DNA of 64,000 bases, taken from contig JAGXFR010000056.1 of assembly GCA_024637155.1 (NCBI GenBank), forward strand, positions 1 through 64,000, written 5' to 3'. Shown here piece by piece: positions 24,162-32,662 of this stretch. The DNA comes from Burkholderiaceae bacterium (GTDB lineage: Bacteria > Pseudomonadota > Gammaproteobacteria > Burkholderiales > Burkholderiaceae_E). The stretch's first letter is position 1. Every line of letters starts with the position of its first letter. The position numbers were made by a program, and so were the translations under genes. The notes under the pieces were generated by a model. That model saw only the letters and a list, made by a program, of their open reading frames with translations, had not been told where the DNA came from and made no database searches.

Positions 24162-25942
24162 GCCGTTTGCTCCCCCTTCTTCTCTGCCTTCTCCCCCGCG
24201 GCGCCGTAGGCGCGCACCGCCGGTTGCGAGCGCGTGATCTTGACGTCGCCGTAGGTGATCTTCGGTGCGTCGTTTCCTGCATACCAGGCGAGCGAATGCT
24301 TGAGGAAGTTCACGTCGTCGCGTTCCTCGTAACCGTCAAGGCGCTGGTGCGCGCCGCGTGACTCCTTGCGCAACAGTGCCGAGAGCGCGGTGGCGTGCGC
24401 AACGTCGAGCTGGCAGCCCAGTTCCAGGGCCATCAGCCACTCGGTATTCCAGCCGCTCGAGGTATCGGTGAGCTTGACGTTGCGATAGCGCTCGCGCAGT
24501 TCGGCGATCTTGTCGACCGTTTCCTGCATCTCGTCGCCCATCCGGTAGATGCCGCAACCCTTCTCCATGCTCTGCGCCATCTCGCGGCGCAGGACCGAAG
24601 CGCGCTCGGTGCCCTTGCCCCCGGTGATCAGCGCCTGGGCGCGTGCGACCGACTCGGTCGCGAGCCCGCGCAATTTGTCGGCGCTGCTGTTCGGGTGATC
24701 GGCCGCGAACTTCGCGGCCTCTTCGCCGGCCACCTTGCCGAACACGGAGAGCTCGACGAGCGAGTTCGAACCCAGCCGGTTCGCGCCGTGAATGCCCACG
24801 CTCGAACACTCGCCGGCGGCGTACAAGCCAGGCAGCGAGGCGGCGGTGCGTCCATTCACGTCGATTCCGCCCATCGTGTAGTGCACCGCCGGACGAACGG
24901 GAATCGGCGCCTCTGCCGGGTCGATCCCCATGAAGTCCTCGGCCATCTCGCAGATCAGCGGGAGCCGCTCGTGCAGCTTCTTCCTGCCGAGGTGGCGCAG
25001 GTCGAGGTGCACGTAGGACCCGTGCGCGCCCTGCAGCGTCTTGCCGGCGCGATCCTCCATCCAGAAGGCCTGGCTCAGTCGGTCGCGCGGACCGAGTTCC
25101 ATCGCCTTGTTGCGCGGCGACGGTTCCGCCGGGCCCAGGCCATAGTCCTGCAGGTAGCGGTAATCGTCCTTGTTCTTGAGCAGTCCGCCCTCGCCGCGGC
25201 AGGCCTCGGTGAACAGCAGACCGGTGCCCGGCATGCAGGTCGGGTGGTACTGGACGAACTCCATGTCGCGCAGCGCCACGCCGTGACGGTACGCCATCGC
25301 CATCCCGTCACCGGTGACGATGCCCCCATTGGTGCTTTCGCGGAAGATCCGCCCGGCGCCGCCGGTGGCCATGATCACCGCCTTCGCCTGCACCAGCGTG
25401 AACTTGCCGGTCCCGATTTCGATCGCGACCGCGCCCTGACAGCGCCCATCCTCGACGACCAGGTCGCTGACGTAGTGTTCGTCGAAGCGTTTGATCGAGG
25501 GATACTTGAGTGAGGTCTGGAATAGCGTGTGCAGGATGTGGAACCCGCTCTTGTCGGCGGCGAACCACGTGCGCTCGATCTTCATCCCGCCGAAAGCGCG
25601 CACATTGACGTGGCCATCCTCCTTGCGGCTCCACGGACAGCCCCAGTGTTCGAGCTGAATCAGTTCGGGCCTGCACTGGGCGACGAAGAAGTCGACCACG
25701 TCCTGCTCGCACAGCCAGTCGCCGCCGCCCACCGTGTCGTTGAAATGGTGCTCGAGGCTGTCGTGCGCCTGCGTGACGCCGGCTGCCCCCCCCTCCGCAG
25801 CCACCGTGTGGCTGCGCATCGGGTACACCTTGGAAATCAGCGCGATCTTCAGCGCCGGGTTCGTTTCCGCCACCGCGATCGCGGCGCGCAGCCCCGCTCC
25901 GCCGGCCCCTACGATCGCAACATCTGCCTGAAAGACTTCCAC
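24158..25942 (-). CDS. frdA: fumarate reductase flavoprotein subunit
   Basis: This 594-residue catalytic subunit interconverts fumarate and succinate. It has the N-terminal FAD loop VGAGGAGLRAA, the covalent-FAD histidine in RSHTVAAEGG, and the capping/active-site stretches QYHPTCMPGTG, TEACRGEGG and GANRLGSNSLVEL. The length matches FrdA (about 600). No ATG lies near the conserved start; GTG at 25942 fits, with GGAGG just upstream, while the ATG further up adds 31 non-conserved residues. It is first in frdABCD and divergent from rquA. Confidence 0.93.
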   Translation of the reverse strand: MEVFQADVAIVGAGGAGLRAAIAVAETNPALKIALISKVYPMRSHTVAAEGGAAGVTQAHDSLEHHFNDTVGGGDWLCEQDVVDFFVAQCRPELIQLEHWGCPWSRKEDGHVNVRAFGGMKIERTWFAADKSGFHILHTLFQTSLKYPSIKRFDEHYVSDLVVEDGRCQGAVAIEIGTGKFTLVQAKAVIMATGGAGRIFRESTNGGIVTGDGMAMAYRHGVALRDMEFVQYHPTCMPGTGLLFTEACRGEGGLLKNKDDYRYLQDYGLGPAEPSPRNKAMELGPRDRLSQAFWMEDRAGKTLQGAHGSYVHLDLRHLGRKKLHERLPLICEMAEDFMGIDPAEAPIPVRPAVHYTMGGIDVNGRTAASLPGLYAAGECSSVGIHGANRLGSNSLVELSVFGKVAGEEAAKFAADHPNSSADKLRGLATESVARAQALITGGKGTERASVLRREMAQSMEKGCGIYRMGDEMQETVDKIAELRERYRNVKLTDTSSGWNTEWLMALELGCQLDVAHATALSALLRKESRGAHQRLDGYEERDDVNFLKHSLAWYAGNDAPKITYGDVKITRSQPAVRAYGAAGEKAEKKGEQTA

Positions 25943-26356
25943 AGACCCTCCTTCGAAGATAGCGCCGCTGCCCACCGGGCAGTCACACGCCGGCACGTCT
26001 GGTGCATCGGACGCCGCAAGAACCCCTGACGCCAATGTGGAATGATAGATGATAGCGGATCCGCTTTGAAACGCCTGGCCGTATGGACGTTGTGTTTATC
26101 CATACGGATTCGATGCGGAATCGACTGATGGGGTATAGTTCGCCGCTGGAATTGCTCAGTATGGGCTCAGCCTTGCATCCGGTGCCGGCCCGTCCGAGAA
26201 ATACGTTGAAACCTGCCCGACCGAACATTGCCTGCCCCCCGCGTCCCACCGCCACGGCGGCACGTGCGTTGCCTCTCCCCATCGTCCACGCAAGCCTCGC
26301 CTGCGCGCGTGGGCGAGTACCCCTGTGATTCGTCCGACCAAAGAGGTTGTCTGAAG
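25943..26356. other. divergent control region between frdA and rquA
   Basis: These 414 bases lie between two divergently transcribed genes and hold no convincing gene. I see two overlapping minus-strand -10 candidates for frdABCD (TATCAT at 26054-26049 and 26047-26042) and a plus-strand -10 candidate TATAGT (26134-26139) for rquA. A 12-base palindrome AGCGGATCCGCT (26054-26065) and a 9-base inverted repeat (26079-26107) lie between them. I looked for an FNR-type site (TTGAT-N4-ATCAA) and found none. The remaining 200 bases would be a long rquA leader. Confidence 0.5.
26079..26107. promoter_or_regulatory. perfect 9-base inverted repeat between frdA and rquA
   Basis: CCGTATGGA (26079-26087) and TCCATACGG (26099-26107) are exact reverse complements separated by 11 bases, so the centres are 20 bases apart, about two helical turns. 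The element is upstream of both divergent -10 candidates, as expected for a shared operator or activator site. The binding protein is unknown. Confidence 0.6.
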
Positions 26357-27343
26357 ATGCGAACCAGTTCCAATCCGGCGCCCCTGGAAAATCCCACCGC
26401 GCTGCTGTCATCCTCGTCCGGAGCGCCTTGTGTGCCTGTTGCGGCGGTTCGCGAAGCGCCCCAACTTGCGACCGCCACGGTCACGGAACTTCCGGTGCGC
26501 GCGCAATTGCAAGCCGCCACCGAAACCGCGACGAATACGCAGACCCTCACGCAGCCGGCTGACGGCGCCACGTGGCGTCGCTTTCACAACCACGGGATTC
26601 CGGAGTACCTGGCGCGGCGCTACTGGTGGGCCTATCTGTGGAGCGTGAGCGTCTGGTTCTTCGACCATGCGTTCATCATCAACACGATTCTGTTCGGCAA
26701 CTACTACAAGTTGATGCGTGCGGCCATCAGCAGGTTGGATCCCACGTTCGACGGTCGGGTTCTGCAGATCACCTGCGTGTACGGCGCGTTCACCCCGTCG
26801 ATGGCGGAGCGCATGCCGAATTGCGAAATGCACTTGATGGACGTTGCCGACGTGCAGCTGCAATCCAGCCGACGCAAGCTGCGCGTGGCCAAGGGTGCCG
26901 CGGCCGCGGGGGCGACACTCTCGCGGATGAATGCCGAGACGCTCGCCTATGCCGACAACAGCTTCGACAAGGTCGTGATCTTCTTCCTGCTCCACGAATT
27001 GCCCCACGACGCCCGTGCCCGCGCCCTCGAAGAGGCGATGCGCGTCCTGCGTCCCGACGGCCAGTTGCTGATCGCCGAATACGGCGAACAGGGCGGCACG
27101 CACCTGATGCACCGCGTGAAGTTCCTGCGCAACACCCTGGAGGCGATGGAACCGTTTCTCGGTCGCTTCCGCAAGGAAAATCTCGCTGAGAAGATTCGCG
27201 CCACGGCGACCCGCGCGGGCAAGAACGTGGCCGACGTCTTCCAGCTTCCCGTCTTCGGGGGCTTTTACCGCATCGTCGACTTCACGATGAAGCCGGCAAC
27301 GGCCCCCAACGCCGCAGCTCAGTCGCGCGCCGGAGCGAGCTGA
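26357..27343 (+). CDS. rquA: rhodoquinone biosynthesis methyltransferase-like protein RquA
   Basis: This 328-residue protein is a RquA-type member of the class-I methyltransferase superfamily, required to convert ubiquinone to rhodoquinone by replacing a methoxy group with an amino group. Recognisable RquA features are PEYLARRYWWAY (82-93), an unusual CVYGAFTP loop (140-147) where ordinary methyltransferases have a glycine-rich SAM loop, the FFLLHELP segment (209-216) and the C-terminal FGGFYRIVDF. Residues 1-75 are a low-complexity Ala/Thr/Pro extension of unknown role. The ATG at 26357 has AGAGG about 10 bases upstream. It is divergent from frdABCD, supporting rhodoquinol-dependent fumarate reduction. 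Its 3' end overlaps the converging mgtC-like gene by 25 bases. Confidence 0.9.
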   Translation: MRTSSNPAPLENPTALLSSSSGAPCVPVAAVREAPQLATATVTELPVRAQLQAATETATNTQTLTQPADGATWRRFHNHGIPEYLARRYWWAYLWSVSVWFFDHAFIINTILFGNYYKLMRAAISRLDPTFDGRVLQITCVYGAFTPSMAERMPNCEMHLMDVADVQLQSSRRKLRVAKGAAAAGATLSRMNAETLAYADNSFDKVVIFFLLHELPHDARARALEEAMRVLRPDGQLLIAEYGEQGGTHLMHRVKFLRNTLEAMEPFLGRFRKENLAEKIRATATRAGKNVADVFQLPVFGGFYRIVDFTMKPATAPNAAAQSRAGAS

Positions 27344-28065
27344 AAGCCCTGCACCTCGGGGTGCGCGAGCAGTTCGCGGGCAAGTTCCGCGTGCAGCTTC
27401 GCGTTCTTCGAGGACACCACCAGCCGATACTCGAAGCGATCGCCGCCGCCACTGCTGGCGAACGACATCCCTTCGAGCTGGAACCCGACCTTGCGCAGCA
27501 TCGTGCGCACGCTCTGCGGATCGAAGTCGGCGCCGGATACCATCTCGAGCGTCAGGTGGGCGTACATCGCACGGGGCAGCACCGCCTCGATCCGCCGAAA
27601 CAGGGACAGCACCCCGAGCGTCAGGACGGTCGCGATCGTTCCGGGCAAATACATCTCCGCGCCCATCATCATGCCGATCGCCGCCGTCACCCAGATCGAC
27701 GCCGCGGTGGTCAGTCCGCGAATCGAGAATCCCTCCCGGAAGATCACCCCTGCCCCCAGGAAGCCAACCCCCGTGAGCACGCCCTGCATCACGCGGGTCC
27801 AGCCTGAGTCGACACGCCCAATGAGGGTCTCGCCGCTGAGAATCGCCTGGGGAAAACCACCCAGCGTGATGGCCAGCGACGCCCCCAGCGCGACGAGCGC
27901 GTAGGTCCGGAACCCGGCTGCACGGCCGTGGTTGCTGCGTTCGATACCGATCGCACCGCCGGCGGCAAGCGCGAAGGAGAAATGCACGATCAGGCGCAAC
28001 GCGTGGGCGATGTCCGGGTGGGCAGACCACCCTTCGAGGGTGTCGCGCAGGAAGTTGATGTCCAT
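27319..28065 (-). CDS. MgtC/SapB family membrane protein
   Basis: This 248-residue protein has about five hydrophobic helices in the first 155 residues with MgtC landmarks: GGAIGIERSNHGRAAGFRTYALV near residue 36, GVGFLGAGVIF near 98 and LTTAASIWVTAAIGMMMG. A C-terminal cytosolic domain of about 80 residues (ACT-like in related proteins) follows. MgtC proteins affect growth in low magnesium and inhibit F-type ATP synthase in some pathogens; in environmental bacteria the role is unclear. It converges with rquA and overlaps its last 25 bases. It seems to be a single gene. Confidence 0.88.
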   Translation of the reverse strand: MDINFLRDTLEGWSAHPDIAHALRLIVHFSFALAAGGAIGIERSNHGRAAGFRTYALVALGASLAITLGGFPQAILSGETLIGRVDSGWTRVMQGVLTGVGFLGAGVIFREGFSIRGLTTAASIWVTAAIGMMMGAEMYLPGTIATVLTLGVLSLFRRIEAVLPRAMYAHLTLEMVSGADFDPQSVRTMLRKVGFQLEGMSFASSGGGDRFEYRLVVSSKNAKLHAELARELLAHPEVQGFQLAPARD

Positions 28066-28130
28066 TGTGTTCGCAGAGTTCGGGGCCGGGTGACAGGCGA
28101 ATCATAGCGCGCTCGCACACGGCCTACGCT

Positions 28131-28136
28131 TACAAT
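28131..28136 (+). promoter_or_regulatory. probable -10 element of the MDR oxidoreductase gene
   Basis: TACAAT (5 of 6 to consensus) lies 30 bases before the ATG at 28167, followed by the ribosome site GGAGGAG at 28142-28148. No good -35 is seen. Confidence 0.4.
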
Positions 28137-28166
28137 CGATCGGAGGAGACAAACAGCGAGGCAGCG

Positions 28167-29183
28167 ATGCGCGTTTTTCAGATCGAGGGGGACTGGGGCA
28201 TCGACAACCTGCGTCTCGGGACGCGGCCCGATCCGCGGCCCGGCGCCGGAGAAGTGCTGTTGCGCATGCGCGCGGCGTCGCTTAACTACCGCGACCTCGT
28301 CGTTCCCGAACGCGGCTACGGCAGTTTTACCGGAACGCTGCCGCTGATTCCGCTCTCCGATGGCGTCGGAGAAGTGCTCGCGCTTGGCGAAGGGGTGACC
28401 CGGGTGGCGGTCGGTGACCGGGTGTGCCCGGGGTTCTTCCCGCACTGGATCGGCGGTGAACCGAGTCTCGAGCGTCTCAGCCAGTCGCTGGGCGGACCGC
28501 TCGACGGCACGATGGCCGAGTTGATGTGCCTGCCCGCCCATAGCCTCACCCGGGTGCCTGCGCACCTCGACGATGTGCAGGCCGCCGCCCTTCCCTGCGC
28601 CGCGCTGACCGCGTGGAGCGCGCTCACGGTGTGCAGTGCGACGCGACCGGGAGACCAGGTGCTGATCCAGGGATCGGGCGGCGTCGCGCTCTTCGCGCTC
28701 CAGTTCGCGCGCCTGCTCGGCGCGCACGTCACGGTGATCTCATCCAGCGACGAGAAAATCGCACGCCTGCGCGCGCTCGGGGCCGACGCGACCATCAACT
28801 ACCGCGCGGTGCCCGAATGGGCACGCGCCACACGCGACATCACCGCGGGTCGCGGCTACGACCAGATCATCGAGTTGGGCGGCGAGAAGACCCTCGGACA
28901 GTCGCTGCGCTGCATCCGGCCCGGTGGGACGATCTCGCTGATCGGCATACTGTCCGGCTCGGGGATGAGCGCCGCGCTCGGGCACGTCGTCACGCGGCAG
29001 GTTCGCCTGCAGGGGGTGACCGTCGGCAACCGCGACGGGTTCGAGGCGATGATGCGCGCGATCGACCAGCACCGGATCGTCCCGGTCATCGACCGCGTCT
29101 ACCCCTTTGAAGAACTGCATGCCGCGTTCGAGCACCTGCGCAGCGGCGCGCACTTCGGCAAGATCGCCATACGTCACGCCTAG
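28167..29183 (+). CDS. zinc-independent MDR alcohol dehydrogenase/quinone oxidoreductase-like
   Basis: This 338-residue protein is of the medium-chain dehydrogenase/reductase superfamily. The catalytic-domain start (GEVLLRMRAASLNYRD) and the nucleotide loop GSGGVALFALQFARLLG (about 170-186) are clear, followed by GADATINYR. It lacks the structural-zinc cysteine cluster of classical alcohol dehydrogenases, which fits the NAD(P)H quinone oxidoreductase/enoyl reductase branch. The substrate is unknown. The ATG at 28167 is chosen on position and on the -10/ribosome-site layout upstream. It is followed after 25 bases by a PLP dehydratase, so the two may be co-transcribed. Confidence 0.87.
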   Translation: MRVFQIEGDWGIDNLRLGTRPDPRPGAGEVLLRMRAASLNYRDLVVPERGYGSFTGTLPLIPLSDGVGEVLALGEGVTRVAVGDRVCPGFFPHWIGGEPSLERLSQSLGGPLDGTMAELMCLPAHSLTRVPAHLDDVQAAALPCAALTAWSALTVCSATRPGDQVLIQGSGGVALFALQFARLLGAHVTVISSSDEKIARLRALGADATINYRAVPEWARATRDITAGRGYDQIIELGGEKTLGQSLRCIRPGGTISLIGILSGSGMSAALGHVVTRQVRLQGVTVGNRDGFEAMMRAIDQHRIVPVIDRVYPFEELHAAFEHLRSGAHFGKIAIRHA

Positions 29184-29208
29184 CGACCCGCCCCCAGGAG
29201 ATTCATCG

Positions 29209-30168
29209 ATGCGACTTCCCACCTATGGCGACGTGGCGCGCGCGGCCGAGCGCGTGCATGGCGCAGCCCACCGGACGCCGGTGTTGACGTCACGCACCGC
29301 GGATGCTGCCAGCGGTGCGCAGCTCTTTTTCAAGTGCGAGAACTTCCAGCGCATGGGTGCGTTCAAGTTCCGCGGCGCGTACAACGCGATCGCCGCGCTC
29401 GACGAGGCACAGCGACGCGCCGGCGTGCTGGCGTTTTCGTCGGGCAACCACGCGCAGGCAATCGCCCTCTCGGCACGACTCCAGGGCGTGCACGCGGTGA
29501 TCGTCATGCCCGAGGACGCGCCGGCCGCCAAGCTCGCGGCGACGCGCGGTTATGGCGGCGAGGTCATCACCTACAACCGCTTTCAGGAGGACCGCGAGGT
29601 AATCTCCGCGCGCATCGCGCACGAGCGCGGCATGGTGCTGATCCCGCCCTACGATCACCCGGAAGTGATCGCCGGCCAGGGCACCGCGGCGCTGGAGCTC
29701 TTCGAAGACGTCGGCGCGCTCGACGCGCTCTATGTATGCGTCGGCGGTGGCGGACTGATTTCGGGGTGCGCGCTCGCGACGGCCGAACTCAGCCCCGGCT
29801 GCGCGGTCTATGGCGTGGAACCGGAGGCTGGCAACGACGCGCAGCAATCACTGCGCAGCGGGGCGATCGTCACCATTTCCGTGCCGCGCACGATCGCCGA
29901 CGGCGCGCAGACGACGCACCTCGGGCAATACACGTTTCCGATCATTCGCGAGCATGTGCGCGACATTCTGACGGTCAGCGATGCGCAGCTGGTTGAGGCG
30001 ATGAAATTCTTCGCGCAGCGCATGAAGATCGTTGTCGAGCCCACGGGTTGCCTCGGCGCGGCGGCGGTGTTCGCCGCCGGGCGCGAACTCGAAGGCAAGC
30101 GCGTCGGCGTGGTGCTCAGCGGCGGAAACGTCGATCTCGCGGGCTACGCGGCGCTCATCGCGAACTGA
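29209..30168 (+). CDS. PLP-dependent threonine/serine dehydratase (fold type II)
   Basis: This 319-residue protein lacks the C-terminal regulatory domain of IlvA, so it is of the catabolic threonine dehydratase/serine racemase/3-hydroxyaspartate ammonia-lyase group. The PLP lysine is in MGAFKFRGAYN (Lys53), the carboxylate-binding loop is SSGNHAQAIA, and the phosphate-binding glycine loop is CVGGGGLISG. A CAGGAG ribosome site precedes the ATG. It lies directly downstream of an MDR oxidoreductase. Which hydroxyamino acid it deaminates or racemises cannot be read from the sequence. Confidence 0.9.
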   Translation: MRLPTYGDVARAAERVHGAAHRTPVLTSRTADAASGAQLFFKCENFQRMGAFKFRGAYNAIAALDEAQRRAGVLAFSSGNHAQAIALSARLQGVHAVIVMPEDAPAAKLAATRGYGGEVITYNRFQEDREVISARIAHERGMVLIPPYDHPEVIAGQGTAALELFEDVGALDALYVCVGGGGLISGCALATAELSPGCAVYGVEPEAGNDAQQSLRSGAIVTISVPRTIADGAQTTHLGQYTFPIIREHVRDILTVSDAQLVEAMKFFAQRMKIVVEPTGCLGAAAVFAAGRELEGKRVGVVLSGGNVDLAGYAALIAN

Positions 30169-30185
30169 AGCGCGCGCGCCCGAGA

Positions 30186-30599
30186 TCAGCCGGGTGCTGC
30201 CGGAGCGCCGATCAGGCCGGCCTCGGAGAGCACCTTGCGCGCGACACGGAATCCGTCGAGACACGCCGGAGCGCCTGCGTAGACCGCCACCTGCAGCAGC
30301 ACCTCCTTGATCTCGTCGGCCGTGACCCCGTTGTGCAGCGCGCCGCGCAGGTGGATTTCCAGTTCATGCGGACGGTTGAGCGCCGCGGTCATCGCGAGCA
30401 CGAGCATGCTGCGCGTCTTGCGCTCCAGCCCCGGTCGGGTCCACACCGCACCCCAGGCATGTTCGGTGAGGAACTCCTGCAAGTCGATGGTGAAGGCGTC
30501 GGCCTGCGCGAAACGTTCGGCGACGTAGTCTGCGCCCAGCACTTCGCTGCGCACCTCGTAGCCGTCGCGAAACTTGTCGCTGTGCTTTGTGAAGTCCAT
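30186..30599 (-). CDS. carboxymuconolactone decarboxylase family protein
   Basis: This 137-residue protein matches the gamma-carboxymuconolactone decarboxylase (PcaC) group of the AhpD-like fold: RSEVLGADYV near the start, then AVWTRPGLERKTRSMLVLAM and the family core HLRGALHNGVTADEIKEVLLQ with the proton-handling histidine. PcaC performs the decarboxylation step of the protocatechuate branch of the beta-ketoadipate pathway. No other pca gene is nearby and the family includes enzymes of other functions, so I do not assign the symbol. A strong AAGGAG ribosome site precedes the ATG. Confidence 0.85.
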   Translation of the reverse strand: MDFTKHSDKFRDGYEVRSEVLGADYVAERFAQADAFTIDLQEFLTEHAWGAVWTRPGLERKTRSMLVLAMTAALNRPHELEIHLRGALHNGVTADEIKEVLLQVAVYAGAPACLDGFRVARKVLSEAGLIGAPAAPG

Positions 30600-30658
30600 G
30601 ACATCTCCTTGGGAAGTGAATCGGAAAAGCGGTGCAGCGCTCGGAGCGAGCGCCGTTG

Positions 30659-31887
<1,229 letters not shown>

Positions 31888-31891
<4 letters not shown>

Positions 31892-32646
31892 GCGAGCGCC
31901 TCCGGAAGCGGTGCGCGGGGCGCGGCCCGATCCAGCTCGGCCAGTCGCTCGGCGGCACTGGCCGGCTGGTTGGGCGCGTCGTGCTGCACGCGCCCGTCGA
32001 GAAAGGAAACGATGCGGGTCGCGAAGCGCGCAATGTCCGGTTCGTGGGTGACCATGACGACCGTCTGCCCCTTGGCATGCAGGCTCTGGAACAGCGCCAT
32101 CACATCGAGCGAGGTGCGCGAATCCAGCGCGCCCGTGGGCTCGTCGGCGAGCACGAGCACGGGGTCGTTGACGAGCGCCCGTGCGATCGCCACGCGCTGC
32201 TGCTGTCCACCCGAGAGCTGGGCCGGGGTGTGATCCATCCGATCGCCGAGTCCCACGAGTTCGAGCCGACTTCGTGCCCGCGCACGGCGCGTCGCCTTGT
32301 CCTGATGCGCATAGAGCAGCGGCAACATCACGTTGTCCACGGCTGCGGTGCGCGGCAGCAGGTTGAACTGCTGGAAGACGAAGCCGATGCGCCGGTTGCG
32401 GATCGCGGCGAGTTGATCGCGACTCATGCCGGCGACCTCCTCCCCGGCGAGCCGATAGCTGCCGCCGCTGGGGGCGTCGAGGCAGCCGACGAGGTTCATG
32501 AAGGTCGACTTGCCGGATCCCGAAGGGCCCATGATCGCCACGAACTCGCCCTCGTCGATGGCGAGCGTGACGCCGGCGAGCGCGTGCACGAGCGTCTCGC
32601 CCATCCGGTAGACCTTGGCGAGCTCGTGGGCCTCGATCAGCGCCAT
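31888..32646 (-). CDS. MacB/LolD-type ABC transporter ATP-binding protein
   Basis: This 252-residue ATPase has the Walker A motif GPSGSGKST, the Q-loop region FVFQQFNLLPR, the signature LSGGQQQRVAIARAL, and Walker B LVLADEPTGALD, followed by the H-loop VMVTHEPD. It belongs to the FtsE/LolD/MacB class. It is in an operon with the adaptor (16 bases upstream) and the permease (ATGA overlap downstream). The substrate of MacAB-like pumps ranges from macrolides to lipopeptides and protoporphyrin and cannot be told here. Confidence 0.93.
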
Positions 32647-32662
32647 GCGCGCGTGCCTTCGC

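Noticed and set aside
25943-26356. FNR/ANR site for frd or rquA
   Set aside because: I looked for TTGAT-N4-ATCAA and close variants in the region and saw none, so anaerobic control by FNR is not supported.
30186-30599. pcaC name and a protocatechuate pathway
   Set aside because: The family fits but no other pca gene is present and AhpD-like proteins vary in function.
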